Shown piece after piece: positions 18,626 to 27,244 of a DNA stretch of 64,000 nt. This DNA comes from Mesorhizobium sophorae (GTDB lineage: Bacteria; Pseudomonadota; Alphaproteobacteria; Rhizobiales; Rhizobiaceae): assembly GCF_002270415.1 (NCBI RefSeq), contig NZ_NNRI01000008.1:602712-666711 (forward strand), read 5' to 3'. The notes below the pieces were generated by a model. That model saw nothing but the letters and a program-made list of their open reading frames with translations. It did no database searches and was not told the origin of the DNA. Positions within the stretch are counted from its first letter, which is position 1; each line of letters opens with the position of its first letter. The translations under genes were made by a program, and so were the position numbers.

Positions 18626-19789
18626 ATGCCAATCCTGAACCGTGCCGCCGAAATGCAGGACGAAGTTGCCGGCTGGCGCCAGCATCTGCACCAGTCGCCG
18701 GAACTGAACTTCGACGTCTTCAAGACCGCCGCCTTCGTCACCGAGAAGCTGAAGGCCTTCGGTTGCGACGACGTGGTCACCGGTCTCGGCAAGACCGGCG
18801 TGGTTGGCATCATCCGCGGCCGCCAGGGCGAAGGCCCCACCATCGGCCTGCGCGCGGACATGGATGCGCTGCCGCTCAACGAGACCTCCGGCAAGCCCTA
18901 CGCCTCGACCATTCCCGGCAAGATGCATGCCTGCGGCCATGACGGCCATACGGCGATGCTTTTGGGTGCCGCGAAATACCTCGCCGAGACGCGCAACTTT
19001 ACCGGCTCGGTGGCGGTGATCTTCCAGCCGGCCGAGGAAGGCGGCGGCGGCGGCAACGAGATGGTCAAGGACGGCATGATGGAGCGTTTCGACATCTCCA
19101 AGGTGTTCGGCATGCACAACATGCCCGGCCTGCCTGTCGGGCAGTTCGCCATCCGCCCGGGCCCGATCATGGCGGCGACGGCCGAGTTCACCATCACCGT
19201 CCGTGGCAAGGGCGGCCATGCGGCGATGCCGCACGGCACCATCGACCCGATCGTCATCACCAGCCAGTTGGTCGGCGCCTTGCAGACGATCGCCTCGCGC
19301 AGCACCGATCCGGTCGAGGCCGTGGTGGTGTCGGTGACCAAGTTCCACGCCGGCGATGCCTACAACATCATCCCCGAGACGGCCGAGATCGCTGGTACCG
19401 TGCGTACCCTGCGCAAGCAAATCGCCAAAAAGTCCGAAGAGCGCATCCGCGCCATCTGCGACGGGCTGGCGACCGCGTTTGGCGCCAGGATCGAGGTCGA
19501 TTATCAGGCGAATTACCCCGTGACCTTCAATCATGCGGAAGAGACGGTGTTTGCCAGCGATATCGCGGCCGGTGTCGCCGGCGATGCCCATGTGCATCGC
19601 GGCATCCAGCCGGTGATGGGCGGCGAGGATTTCTCCTACATGCTGGAAGCCCGCCCCGGCGCCTTCATCTTCATCGGCAATGGCGACACCGCCGGTCTCC
19701 ACCACCCGGCCTACGACTTCAACGACGAGGTCATCCCGCACGGCATGAGCTATTGGGTGAAACTGGCGGAGACGGCACTCGCCGCCTGA
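18626..19789 (+). CDS. M20 family amidohydrolase (hippurate hydrolase-like)
   Basis: 387 residues. Metal ligands and catalytic residues are visible: MHACGHDGHTAMLLG, FQPAEEGGGGG, and the C-terminal MGGEDFSYMLE and GLHHPAYDF. The dimerisation domain begins near EFTITVRGKGGHAAMPH. M20D enzymes cleave N-acyl amino acids, hippurate or IAA-amino-acid conjugates, so nitrogen scavenging or auxin-conjugate cleavage in a plant associate are both possible. It is monocistronic and followed by a small hairpin and the tRNA-Arg gene. Confidence 0.9.
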   Translation: MPILNRAAEMQDEVAGWRQHLHQSPELNFDVFKTAAFVTEKLKAFGCDDVVTGLGKTGVVGIIRGRQGEGPTIGLRADMDALPLNETSGKPYASTIPGKMHACGHDGHTAMLLGAAKYLAETRNFTGSVAVIFQPAEEGGGGGNEMVKDGMMERFDISKVFGMHNMPGLPVGQFAIRPGPIMAATAEFTITVRGKGGHAAMPHGTIDPIVITSQLVGALQTIASRSTDPVEAVVVSVTKFHAGDAYNIIPETAEIAGTVRTLRKQIAKKSEERIRAICDGLATAFGARIEVDYQANYPVTFNHAEETVFASDIAAGVAGDAHVHRGIQPVMGGEDFSYMLEARPGAFIFIGNGDTAGLHHPAYDFNDEVIPHGMSYWVKLAETALAA

Positions 19790-19809
19790 TGCCTGTCACC
19801 CACGGGGCT

Positions 19810-19828
19810 GGCCGAATTGCGTTCGGCC
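19810..19828 (+). terminator. Candidate terminator of the M20 hydrolase gene
   Basis: GGCCGAA-N5-TTCGGCC, a perfect 7-bp stem starting 20 bp after the stop codon. No clear T-run follows, so termination is only plausible. Confidence 0.4.
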
Positions 19829-19874
19829 GGCCTCTTGGCGAAACGATCCGAAGCGGCTATGTGTCTGGCCGCGT

Positions 19875-19951
19875 GGTCCCGTAGCTCAGTAGGATAGAGC
19901 GGCAGATTCCTAATCTGTAGGTCACAGGTTCGATTCCTGTCGGGATCACCA
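19875..19951 (+). tRNA. tRNA-Arg (anticodon CCT)
   Basis: A full cloverleaf. The acceptor stem is GGTCCCG with CGGGATC (one G-T pair), the D stem GCTC/GAGC, the anticodon stem GCAGA/TCTGT with loop TTCCTAA (anticodon CCT), the T arm ACAGG-TTCGATT-CCTGT, and CCA is encoded at 19949-19951. Housekeeping genes lie to its left and mobile DNA to its right, so its 3' end is a likely attachment site for an integrated element. No second copy of the 3' end was found in the window. Confidence 0.97.
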
Positions 19952-19978
19952 ACGTTTTCAGATGTTTAGTGATTTGTT

Positions 19979-20018
19979 GCCGTACTTTTTTGCCAATTAG
20001 TACGGCAATTAGTACGGC
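19979..20018. repeat. Tandem 12-bp repeats and inverted repeat next to the tRNA
   Basis: AATTAGTACGGC occurs twice in exact tandem (19995-20006 and 20007-20018). GCCGTACT at 19979-19986 is the exact inverse of AGTACGGC in both copies. Clustered short repeats beside a tRNA 3' end look like arm-type recombinase or excisionase sites of an integrated element. No tyrosine integrase follows in the window, so this could be the distal attachment end. Confidence 0.5.
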
Positions 20019-21499
20019 GTTTTTGACAATCAATCCGCCATTCTGATGTGAATTCGCTTGGGGTTACCAGCGACCCAACGTCTCGAGCCGCGCGAAGCAC
20101 TTGCGCGGCAAGTTTAGAGTCACGGCACGCCTCGGCCGACGATCCGAGGACGGCAAAGGCCATCGCCGAGATGAACAGCGCGGCAACTTAACACCCGATA
20201 TGTCTTGGTTAGAGCACGTGAGCGTTGTAATATTCGATCTTCGGAAGCACGCCCTTCTATTGATATCTGGCCTGAGCTATCCGGGGAGATACCATGGCGC
20301 GTGGGTTGCCAAGCATGCCTCGTGTGCTAGCGGCGCAATACATCCGCATGTCAACCGAACACCAGCGCTATTCGCTGGAAAACCAGGCCGCGGCAATCGC
20401 GGAGTATGCAGAAACATGGGGGTATGCTGTCGTTCAGACCTATGCCGATGCCGGTAAAAGTGGGCTAAGCCTGAAAGGGAGGGATGGTCTCAAGCAATTG
20501 TTGGCCGATGTCGTGACAGGCCAACACGCTTATTCAGCTGTTCTGGTTCTGGATGTAAGCCGGTGGGGTCGATTTCAAGATACGGACCAGGCCGCACACT
20601 ACGAGTTTCTTTGTCGAGATGCTGGAGTCAGCGTTGAGTATTGCGGTGAACCTTTCGAAAACGATGGCAGCATGGTTTCGAGCATCGTCAAAAATCTGAA
20701 GCGCGTGATGGCGGGAGAGTACAGCCGGGAATTGTCGTCGAAAATCTCAAGGGCGCAAACGCAGCAGGCACGCCTTGGGTTTAAGCAAGGTGGTAATTTG
20801 CCATATGGGATACGACGGCTCCTGGTCAATAAAGATGGTGAGCCCCGATTTTTGCTCGGACCCGGTGAGCAAAAGGGACTGAGCACTGATCGTGTGATTG
20901 TTGTGCCAGGCCCGCCGGAGGAGCTCAGAACAGTTCGCCGAATTTTTCGCATGTTTGTCAGTCAAAAGCGAAGCATGCTGAACATTGTGAAGGTGCTGAA
21001 CGATGAGCTGGTTCCTTCGACCGACGGCTGCGCGTGGACCCCCGGGCGTGTCAAAAGCGTGCTGACCAGCGAGCTGATGGTTGGATATTACGTGTACAAC
21101 CGAACGACGCAAAAAATGAGGGGAGAAACGAAACGCAACCCTCCGTTTCTGTGGGTTAGAGTCAAGATGATGGACCCGATTGTCGACGGTAAGGTTTTTG
21201 CGAAAGCGCAGCGGGAGTTGGCATTTAAACGTGGCTACGGGTTTACAGAAGCCGACATGCTCAAGAGACTGAAGCGGCTCTTTAAGGAGAGAAAAAGACT
21301 GTCTTCGAGGATCATTGATGACTGCCTATACACGCCCTGCGCAAGATCTTACGATAAGCATTTTGGAAGCCGTCGGGCCGCCTACGCAATTGTCGGGTAC
21401 AAGTGCCGGGCGGTTGCTAGGCGCGGTCGATGGTACTCCAATGATGAACTTCTAGATGGTATCCGGCGACTACATAATAAGTTCGGATACGTTACACTA

Positions 21500-22560
21500 G
21501 AGCAGTTTCTGGATAATCACGGTTAGGCATCGTAGCCGGCGTGGGCGAACAGGTTTTCGCATTCTTTGGGGTGGAAACGATCGATGGCGACGGCCACGGC
21601 GTCCCATAATTCCGGGATGGACCGGGCTGCTGCCTTTCGCAGTAAAGCCTTCAGCTTGGCGAAGGCCATCTCAATGGGGTTAAAGTCCGGGGAGTAGGGC
21701 GGAAGATAGCGAAGGGAAGCCCCCGCAGCCTCGATGATTTCGCGGACACCGACCACTTTATGAGCAGGCAGGTTGTCCATCACGACGACATCGTCGGGTT
21801 GAAGCGTCGGCACGAGGACGCGGCGCAAGTAGACCAGGAATGCTTCGCCATCCATGGCGCCGTCCAGGAGCCAGGGCGCGACGATCCCGTCGAGGCGCAG
21901 GCCGGCCGTGAAGGTCGTGGATTTCCAGTGCCCATGAGGAACAGCCGCCCGGCAACGCTGTCCACGCGCAGAGCGGCCTCGTAGCCGGGCCATCTTGGTA
22001 TTGAGGCCACTTTCGTCGATGAAGATCAGGCGGCTCGGATCGAGATCGAGTTGGCCTTCGAACCACTCTTCCCGCGCTGCCAAAACATCCGGTCGCTGCT
22101 GTTCGGCCGCGTGCGCTGTCTTTTTTTGTACGTGATGCCACGCTTTGCGAAGAACGCATGGACCGTCGTCAGGCTGGCTTTGACCCCGCGCTCTGCCGCA
22201 AGGCGATCGACGATCTCGGCAAGCGTGATGTCCCGCTCATCGGTCTCGACCAAGGCGAGAATGAAAGTCTCGTGCGCGTCCAGCTTCGATACCTTCGGCT
22301 TGCCCTGCCGCCCAGGTTCCAGATTGCCGCTCGAACGCCAGGCCCGATACCATGCACCAGACGTCGATATCCCGATGGCAAACCGCCGTGCCGCTTCTCG
22401 GGTCGACAGGCCTGCCTCTATCGCCTCGATAACACGCGTCCGCAAATCCAGGCTGTAAGCTCGTGCCATGCCGCTGCTCCTTCCGCAAATCACTTCGATC
22501 AGGGAATCAGAACAAGCCGTTCACTGCAAACAAACGACTCCGATTAAGGGAAAACCGCTC
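21500..22560 (-). mobile_element. IS630-family insertion sequence, copy 1
   Basis: About 1,061 bp, flanked by TA on both sides (21498-21499 and 22561-22562), as expected of IS630/Tc1-mariner transposition. Terminal inverted repeats read GAGCAGTTTCTGG at one end and GAGCGGTTTTCCC at the other, imperfect beyond the first bases. It contains a frameshifted two-ORF transposase on the minus strand. The proteins encoded by this copy and copy 2 are identical, so duplication was recent. It disrupts the serine recombinase gene. Confidence 0.93.
21523..22493 (-). CDS. IS630-family transposase (two ORFs joined by -1 frameshift), copy 1
   Basis: ORF A (22493-22026) encodes the paired-like HTH region ([27 protein letters not shown]). 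ORF B (22083-21523) encodes the DDE catalytic core: D in [13 protein letters not shown] in [12 protein letters not shown] and E in [16 protein letters not shown]. The frames overlap at a run of seven A residues followed by G. A -1 shift there reads [17 protein letters not shown] and gives one transposase of about 323 residues, the common IS630 arrangement. Confidence 0.9.
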
Positions 22561-22809
22561 TAGCGCTTATCGATGCGGATTCACAACTGCCCACGTATCG
22601 CGTGTTCGCTGAACGCTTCGGCTCGATGTTTAAGGCCTACGAACTGGCGGGCTTCCCCACCACCAGGGGAGAACAGGCCGAGGCAGCACGAAGAAGGGCC
22701 AAGCTACGGTCCTTCGAGCCACGCCGAACCGACGTTTCAAAGCCCGTCCCAGACACAGCACTCATCGAAGAGGTCGCGTCCTCTGACTCGCAATCGTCTT
22801 ACTAAGAAT

Positions 22810-22827
22810 GATATGCCAAAGCATATC
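22810..22827. promoter_or_regulatory. Operator-like palindrome upstream of an Xre-type regulator
   Basis: GATATGC-CAAA-GCATATC is a perfect inverted repeat ending 33 bp before the start of the HTH gene. Two further TGATAT/CATATC-like half sites lie nearer the ATG, a pattern typical of autorepression by HipB-like proteins. Confidence 0.6.
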
Positions 22828-22859
22828 AGACGTTTCACCTGATATACAGAGACATATCG

Positions 22860-23162
22860 ATGCGCCATGAGACCGACGACATCATTCAAACTCTGCGTCG
22901 CGCCCGCAGAGACAAAGGGCTAAGCCAGCGCAAGCTCAGCACACGGATCGGAGTGCCGCAAAGCCATATCTCCAAGATCGAGAGCGGGGCAACTGACCTC
23001 AGGCTTTCGAGCTTGGTCGAGCATGCCCGCGCACTTGATCATGAAGTGGTCGTTGTACCGCGCAGGGCGCTGTCCGCAGTTAAAGCAATTGTCGCCAACT
23101 CAGCGCTGCACAAGGGCATCATCCTGCGGCGTCCAGCACATCAACTCGACGATGACGACTAG
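22860..23162 (+). CDS. Xre-family HTH regulator (HipB-like, orphan)
   Basis: 100 residues with a Cro/C1 HTH at about residues 10-65 (LRRARRDKGLSQRKLSTRIGVPQSHISKIESG). The C-terminus (VVVVPRRALSAVKAIVA) resembles HipB-type antitoxins paired with HipA kinases. No hipA gene follows; the next 185 bp carry no recognisable gene before the convergent LysR gene. It could be an orphan antitoxin or a simple repressor, and is probably autoregulated through the palindrome upstream. It lies directly after the recombinase remnant. Confidence 0.75.
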   Translation: MRHETDDIIQTLRRARRDKGLSQRKLSTRIGVPQSHISKIESGATDLRLSSLVEHARALDHEVVVVPRRALSAVKAIVANSALHKGIILRRPAHQLDDDD

Positions 23163-23347
23163 GATGCCTGTTGCGCCGGCATCGTTACCCAGCCCTGCCG
23201 GTGCGACCCGGGTGCGAACCAAGTCGAGGCTTCCGAAGCATCGCTCAAGGCTTGCGCGGCAACCAAGTCATTGGTGCCTGCAACTGGCCGCCAGCTTTTC
23301 CGTTAGATGGTTTGCCCGGAGATGCTGCCGGTTCAACGCCAATTCCG

Positions 23348-24259
23348 TCATGCGGGATCCCGCAGCGCATCGGCGAGCCGTTCCCTTGCCAGTTGCAGTT
23401 GGCCGCTTAACTTGCGTCCCCGCTGCCAGAACACGACGTAGTGATAAATTGCGCTTGGCTCAAAGGGCCGAAACTGGAGGCCAAAGAACGCACACTCTTT
23501 CGCAACGATACTGTTGGTCACCGAGATCCCGATACCAGCCGCAATGAATGCAGCCTCATGCCCGTTGGCGTCAACCTCGACGGCAATATTCGGCTCCACG
23601 CCCATGTAGCGCAGAGCGTTCAAGTCCATCTGGTGAGTATTTTGGCGCGGCTCTATATCTATCATTGGCTCGTCGCGCAAATCTTCCGGCGTTATCAGGT
23701 CCTTCTCGCCCAGCCGATGCCCCGCCGGAAAGAGACAGACATTGGTCGCAGTCGCGACCGGCATCCAATCAAAGAGTCTTTCGTCGAGTGGTAGACGCGA
23801 TAGGCCCAGATCAGCACGCCCGTTGAGAACATGCTCTGCGACGTCCTGGTAGCTGCCTGACTTGACGTGGAAGACACATGAGCGGTCATCGACACGGATC
23901 TGCCTGACAGCCCGCGGGACAAGGGTGAAGCAAAAGATGTCTGGCGCCGCGATGCCGATTGCATGACCCTCAATTCCCTTCAGCGCCGCGATCGACTTTC
24001 CAACCCTGTCAAGGCTCAAGAACGTCCCATCGATCTCGCGAAGCAGTTCCCAGGCCTGCGCCGTTGCGACGAGCCGGTTTCCCTCGCGCCTAAACAGCGG
24101 CACGGTGAGCGCCGTCTCCAATTGCGCGACCTGTTGGCTTACCGCCGACTGGGTGACGCGAAGGACCTTGGCGGCCTGACGTTCAGACCCCAGTCGCACG
24201 ACCTCTCGGAAAATCTGCAGCTGGCGGAGTGTTACCCCTGTGTTCGCAATCTCGACCAA
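23348..24259 (-). CDS. LysR-family transcriptional regulator
   Basis: 303 residues. The N-terminal wHTH (LRQLQIFREVVRLGSERQAAKVLRVTQSAVSQQVAQLE) and a periplasmic-binding-like effector domain (about residues 95-295) are intact. It is divergent from the ABC transporter operon with about 460 bp between, the classic layout for a LysR activator of the neighbouring transport genes. The inducer is probably the amino acid substrate or a metabolite of it (inference). The region from here to 30 kb is a self-contained uptake locus. Confidence 0.9.
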   Translation of the reverse strand: MVEIANTGVTLRQLQIFREVVRLGSERQAAKVLRVTQSAVSQQVAQLETALTVPLFRREGNRLVATAQAWELLREIDGTFLSLDRVGKSIAALKGIEGHAIGIAAPDIFCFTLVPRAVRQIRVDDRSCVFHVKSGSYQDVAEHVLNGRADLGLSRLPLDERLFDWMPVATATNVCLFPAGHRLGEKDLITPEDLRDEPMIDIEPRQNTHQMDLNALRYMGVEPNIAVEVDANGHEAAFIAAGIGISVTNSIVAKECAFFGLQFRPFEPSAIYHYVVFWQRGRKLSGQLQLARERLADALRDPA

Positions 24260-24721
24260 GTTTGCTCCCGTCGGTCGTGCCCGGCGCTTTTACGCCCGCA
24301 GTCGTTGACCGACACGACAACAACTTATCATGCGGCAGCGTGACCTGTTGAGCAAGCACGATTATTGGGCAGAAAACGCGCGTTTTCGGCACTAGCGCAC
24401 GATTGGCTATATTAGCTCAGCTTATATGAAAAGAATCTGGCTTATAAATTGACCGGTCCACTTCTCTTGGCCGATTGTAGTGCCAGATCACGGTCAAGCT
24501 TCGTCGCCCGCTGAGATGAACTCTCGGGCGTCGCCCAGCCGCTGCCGGGTTTCAACGCAGAACGGGAATGACGGATGATGCGACCTTGGTCGGCAGCAGT
24601 GCGGAGCTTTTGTCCCAGTTCCGGGAAGGCTCGATTGCCAAAGCGGTTGGCGCGCATCGCATGTACGGCGGGAGCCGTTTCGTTGGCACCCTCCGATCTC
24701 GATAGGCCAGGCTGCGATGAT
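24260..24721. promoter_or_regulatory. Divergent control region between lysR and the ABC operon
   Basis: About 460 bp. It holds a perfect 16-bp palindrome, GAAAACGCGCGTTTTC, at 24372-24387. Two CTTATA boxes 20 bp apart follow (24421-24426 and 24441-24446), about two helical turns, as expected for contacts of a LysR tetramer. No protein-coding gene is credible here, except that the ABC ATPase frame stays open upstream to 24575. Confidence 0.45.
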
Positions 24722-25486
24722 GTGGCGGCCCTCAGGGTAGAAGGACTTGAAAAATCGTTCGGCAATTATCCGGTTCTACGCGGCGTTACGCTCACTGCCC
24801 ACCGGCACGAGGTGATCGGCATTCTGGGAAGCAGCGGCTCGGGCAAGAGCACGCTGTTGCGCTGCCTCAACCTGCTTGAGCTGCCGAACCGCGGGCGCAT
24901 GTGGGTCTTGGGTGAGCGGTTGAAGCTTCGCGAGGCGGTAAACGGCCGTGGCGGCGCCATTCTAGACCGGCGCCAGATTCAAAGGGTGAGGGCCTCCCTG
25001 GGGATGGTCTTTCAGAGCTTCAACTTGTGGCCGCACAGAACGATCCTTGAGAATGTCGCGGAAGGCCCAACGCACGTCCTGCGACAGTCACGGCGGGAAG
25101 CGATCGGGGTCGCGGAGCAATATCTCGCGCAGGTCGGCCTTGCGGACAGGCGCCATCACTATCCGCACCAACTTTCGGGCGGGCAGCAGCAACGTGCGGG
25201 CATCGCCCGGGCTCTCGCCATGGAGCCCGCCGTTCTGTTGTTCGATGAGCCGACGTCGGCGCTTGATCCCGAGTTGACCGGCGAGGTGCTCAAGGTCATC
25301 CGGTCACTGGCCGAGGAGGGGCGCACTATGCTTCTGGTAACCCATGAGCTCGCCTTCGCCAGAGAGGTCTCTACGCGCGCTGCGTTCATGCACGACGGCA
25401 AAATCGAAGAAGAGGGGCCATCGCGGCAGCTATTCCTTGAGCCGGCTTCCGAACGGCTCCGCCGATTCCTTCAATCGCATTATTGA
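24722..25486 (+). CDS. Polar amino acid ABC transporter ATP-binding protein
   Basis: About 254 residues from the GTG at 24722 (MAALRVEGLEKSFGNYPVL). The frame is open to ATG 24575, but those 49 extra residues do not look like the family. Walker A GSSGSGKST, Q-loop VFQSFNLWPH, signature LSGGQQQR, Walker B VLLFDEPTSALD and H-loop VTHE are all present, typical of the GlnQ/HisP class. It energises the two permeases encoded downstream and is followed after 16 bp by permease 1. Confidence 0.92.
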   Translation: MAALRVEGLEKSFGNYPVLRGVTLTAHRHEVIGILGSSGSGKSTLLRCLNLLELPNRGRMWVLGERLKLREAVNGRGGAILDRRQIQRVRASLGMVFQSFNLWPHRTILENVAEGPTHVLRQSRREAIGVAEQYLAQVGLADRRHHYPHQLSGGQQQRAGIARALAMEPAVLLFDEPTSALDPELTGEVLKVIRSLAEEGRTMLLVTHELAFAREVSTRAAFMHDGKIEEEGPSRQLFLEPASERLRRFLQSHY

Positions 25487-25502
25487 TGGGGCGACCTGCG
25501 TC

Positions 25503-26168
25503 ATGAACGGCTTCGCCATACAATTCCTGCACGGACTCTGCATGACAGTGCTGGTCGCGGCCATCAGCGGTGTGCTGGGGACCGCCGTCGGCCTCGCCGG
25601 CGCCGCGTCGAAGCTGTCAGCGTATCGGATTCCGATGTGGCTGGCCGAGGTCTACACGACCGTGATCAGGGGCGTGCCCGAACTGCTTGTGATCCTCCTC
25701 ATCTATTTCGGAGGAACGGCCGCGATCACATTCGCGATCGGCCGATATGTCGAGATCAGCGCCCTCTCGGCAGGGGTCATCGCGCTGACCGTCATTTTTG
25801 GCGCCTATTCCACCGAGATATTCCGCGGCGCGATCTTGAGTATCCCGCGTGGGCAATGGGAAGCCGCATCATCGATCGGCCTGAAATCCTGGCAGATTTG
25901 GTTGCTCGTGATCTTGCCGCAGATGGTGCGCGTGGCGTTGCCGGCCTTCTGCAACCTCTGGATCTCGCTCCTCAAGGACACAGCGCTGATTTCGGTGGTC
26001 GGCCTGACAGATATTATGCGTGTCGCCTTCGTCGGCGCGGGCTCCATGAGGGCGCCGCTGACGTTCTATCTGGCCGCCTCCGCGCTCTACCTGCTGCTCA
26101 CCAGCGTCTCGCTGTTGGCGTTCAGAAGGCTCGAGCAACACATCGCTGTGCCAGGCCAGTTGCGCTGA
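25503..26168 (+). CDS. Amino acid ABC transporter permease 1
   Basis: 221 residues with about five membrane helices and the EAA loop of His/Glu/Gln/Arg/opine-type permeases (IPRGQWEAASSIGLKSWQIWLLVILPQMVRVALPA). Start ATG 25503. The stop at 26166-26168 is followed by GAGGGAGGAAGA, the ribosome site that originally served permease 2. The IS630 copy begins only 13 bp after the stop. Confidence 0.92.
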   Translation: MNGFAIQFLHGLCMTVLVAAISGVLGTAVGLAGAASKLSAYRIPMWLAEVYTTVIRGVPELLVILLIYFGGTAAITFAIGRYVEISALSAGVIALTVIFGAYSTEIFRGAILSIPRGQWEAASSIGLKSWQIWLLVILPQMVRVALPAFCNLWISLLKDTALISVVGLTDIMRVAFVGAGSMRAPLTFYLAASALYLLLTSVSLLAFRRLEQHIAVPGQLR

Positions 26169-26181
26169 GGGAGGAAGATAG

Positions 26182-27241
26182 AGCGGTTTTCCCTTAATCG
26201 GAGTCGTTTGTTTGCAGTGAACGGCTTGTTCTGATTCCCTGATCGAAGTGATTTGCGGAAGGAGCAGCGGCATGGCACGAGCTTACAGCCTGGATTTGCG
26301 GACGCGTGTTATCGAGGCGATAGAGGCAGGCCTGTCGACCCGAGAAGCGGCACGGCGGTTTGCCATCGGGATATCGACGTCTGGTGCATGGTATCGGGCC
26401 TGGCGTTCGAGCGGCAATCTGGAACCTGGGCGGCAGGGCAAGCCGAAGGTATCGAAGCTGGACGCGCACGAGACTTTCATTCTCGCCTTGGTCGAGACCG
26501 ATGAGCGGGACATCACGCTTGCCGAGATCGTCGATCGCCTTGCGGCAGAGCGCGGGGTCAAAGCCAGCCTGACGACGGTCCATGCGTTCTTCGCAAAGCG
26601 TGGCATCACGTACAAAAAAAGACAGCGCACGCGGCCGAACAGCAGCGACCGGATGTTTTGGCAGCGCGGGAAGAGTGGTTCGAAGGCCAACTCGATCTCG
26701 ATCCGAGCCGCCTGATCTTCATCGACGAAAGTGGCCTCAATACCAAGATGGCCCGGCTACGAGGCCGCTCTGCGCGTGGACAGCGTTGCCGGGCGGCTGT
26801 TCCTCATGGGCACTGGAAATCCACGACCTTCACGGCCGGCCTGCGCCTCGACGGGATCGTCGCGCCCTGGCTCCTGGACGGCGCCATGGATGGCGAAGCA
26901 TTCCTGGTCTACTTGCGCCGCGTCCTCGTGCCGACGCTTCAACCCGACGATGTCGTCGTGATGGACAACCTGCCTGCTCATAAAGTGGTCGGTGTCCGCG
27001 AAATCATCGAGGCTGCGGGGGCTTCCCTTCGCTATCTTCCGCCCTACTCCCCGGACTTTAACCCCATTGAGATGGCCTTCGCCAAGCTGAAGGCTTTACT
27101 GCGAAAGGCAGCAGCCCGGTCCATCCCGGAATTATGGGACGCCGTGGCCGTCGCCATCGATCGTTTCCACCCCAAAGAATGCGAAAACCTGTTCGCCCAC
27201 GCCGGCTACGATGCCTAACCGTGATTATCCAGAAACTGCTC
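26182..27241 (+). mobile_element. IS630-family insertion sequence, copy 2
   Basis: About 1,060 bp, flanked by TA (26180-26181 and 27242-27243), in inverted orientation to copy 1 and encoding identical proteins. It is inserted in the 10 or so bases between the ribosome binding site and the ATG of permease 2, so the ABC operon is physically split. The two copies enclose 3.6 kb (an HTH gene, lysR, the ATPase and permease 1). They could move that segment as a composite unit or invert it by homologous recombination. Confidence 0.93.
26248..27218 (+). CDS. IS630-family transposase (two ORFs joined by -1 frameshift), copy 2
   Basis: ORF A 26248-26715 and ORF B 26658-27218 have the same sequence as copy 1, with an HTH followed by a DDE core. 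The A7G slippery run lies near 26614-26621. Translation of the fusion needs a -1 shift; without it only the HTH protein (155 residues) and perhaps a separate catalytic ORF are made. Confidence 0.9.
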
Positions 27242-27244
27242 TAG

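Larger units (their letters stand above)
20294..22804 (+). pseudogene. Serine recombinase gene interrupted by an IS630-family element
   Basis: The upstream part encodes a resolvase-type catalytic domain (AAQYIRMSTEHQRYS with the nucleophile serine, YADAGKSGLSLKGRDGLKQLL, VLDVSRWGRFQDTDQAA). A recombinase DNA-binding domain follows (GNLPYGIRRLLV). At TA 21498 the IS630 element enters, and the frame then ends in IS sequence after nine extra residues. Joining 21499 to 22563 with one TA removed restores the frame: FGYVT continues as LALIDADSQLPTYRVF and runs to a stop at 22802-22804. The intact protein would be about 490 residues. The truncated 410-residue product keeps the catalytic domain but has lost its C-terminal domain, so it is probably inactive. 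This is the only serine recombinase seen and may have belonged to the integrated element. Confidence 0.88.

Noticed and set aside
19966..20163. A 65-residue minus-strand ORF next to the tRNA
   Set aside because: No family resemblance, no ribosome site, and it is made of the repeat region; not called as a gene.
23163..23347. hipA remnant after the HipB-like gene
   Set aside because: Reading the three plus-strand frames gave no HipA motif.
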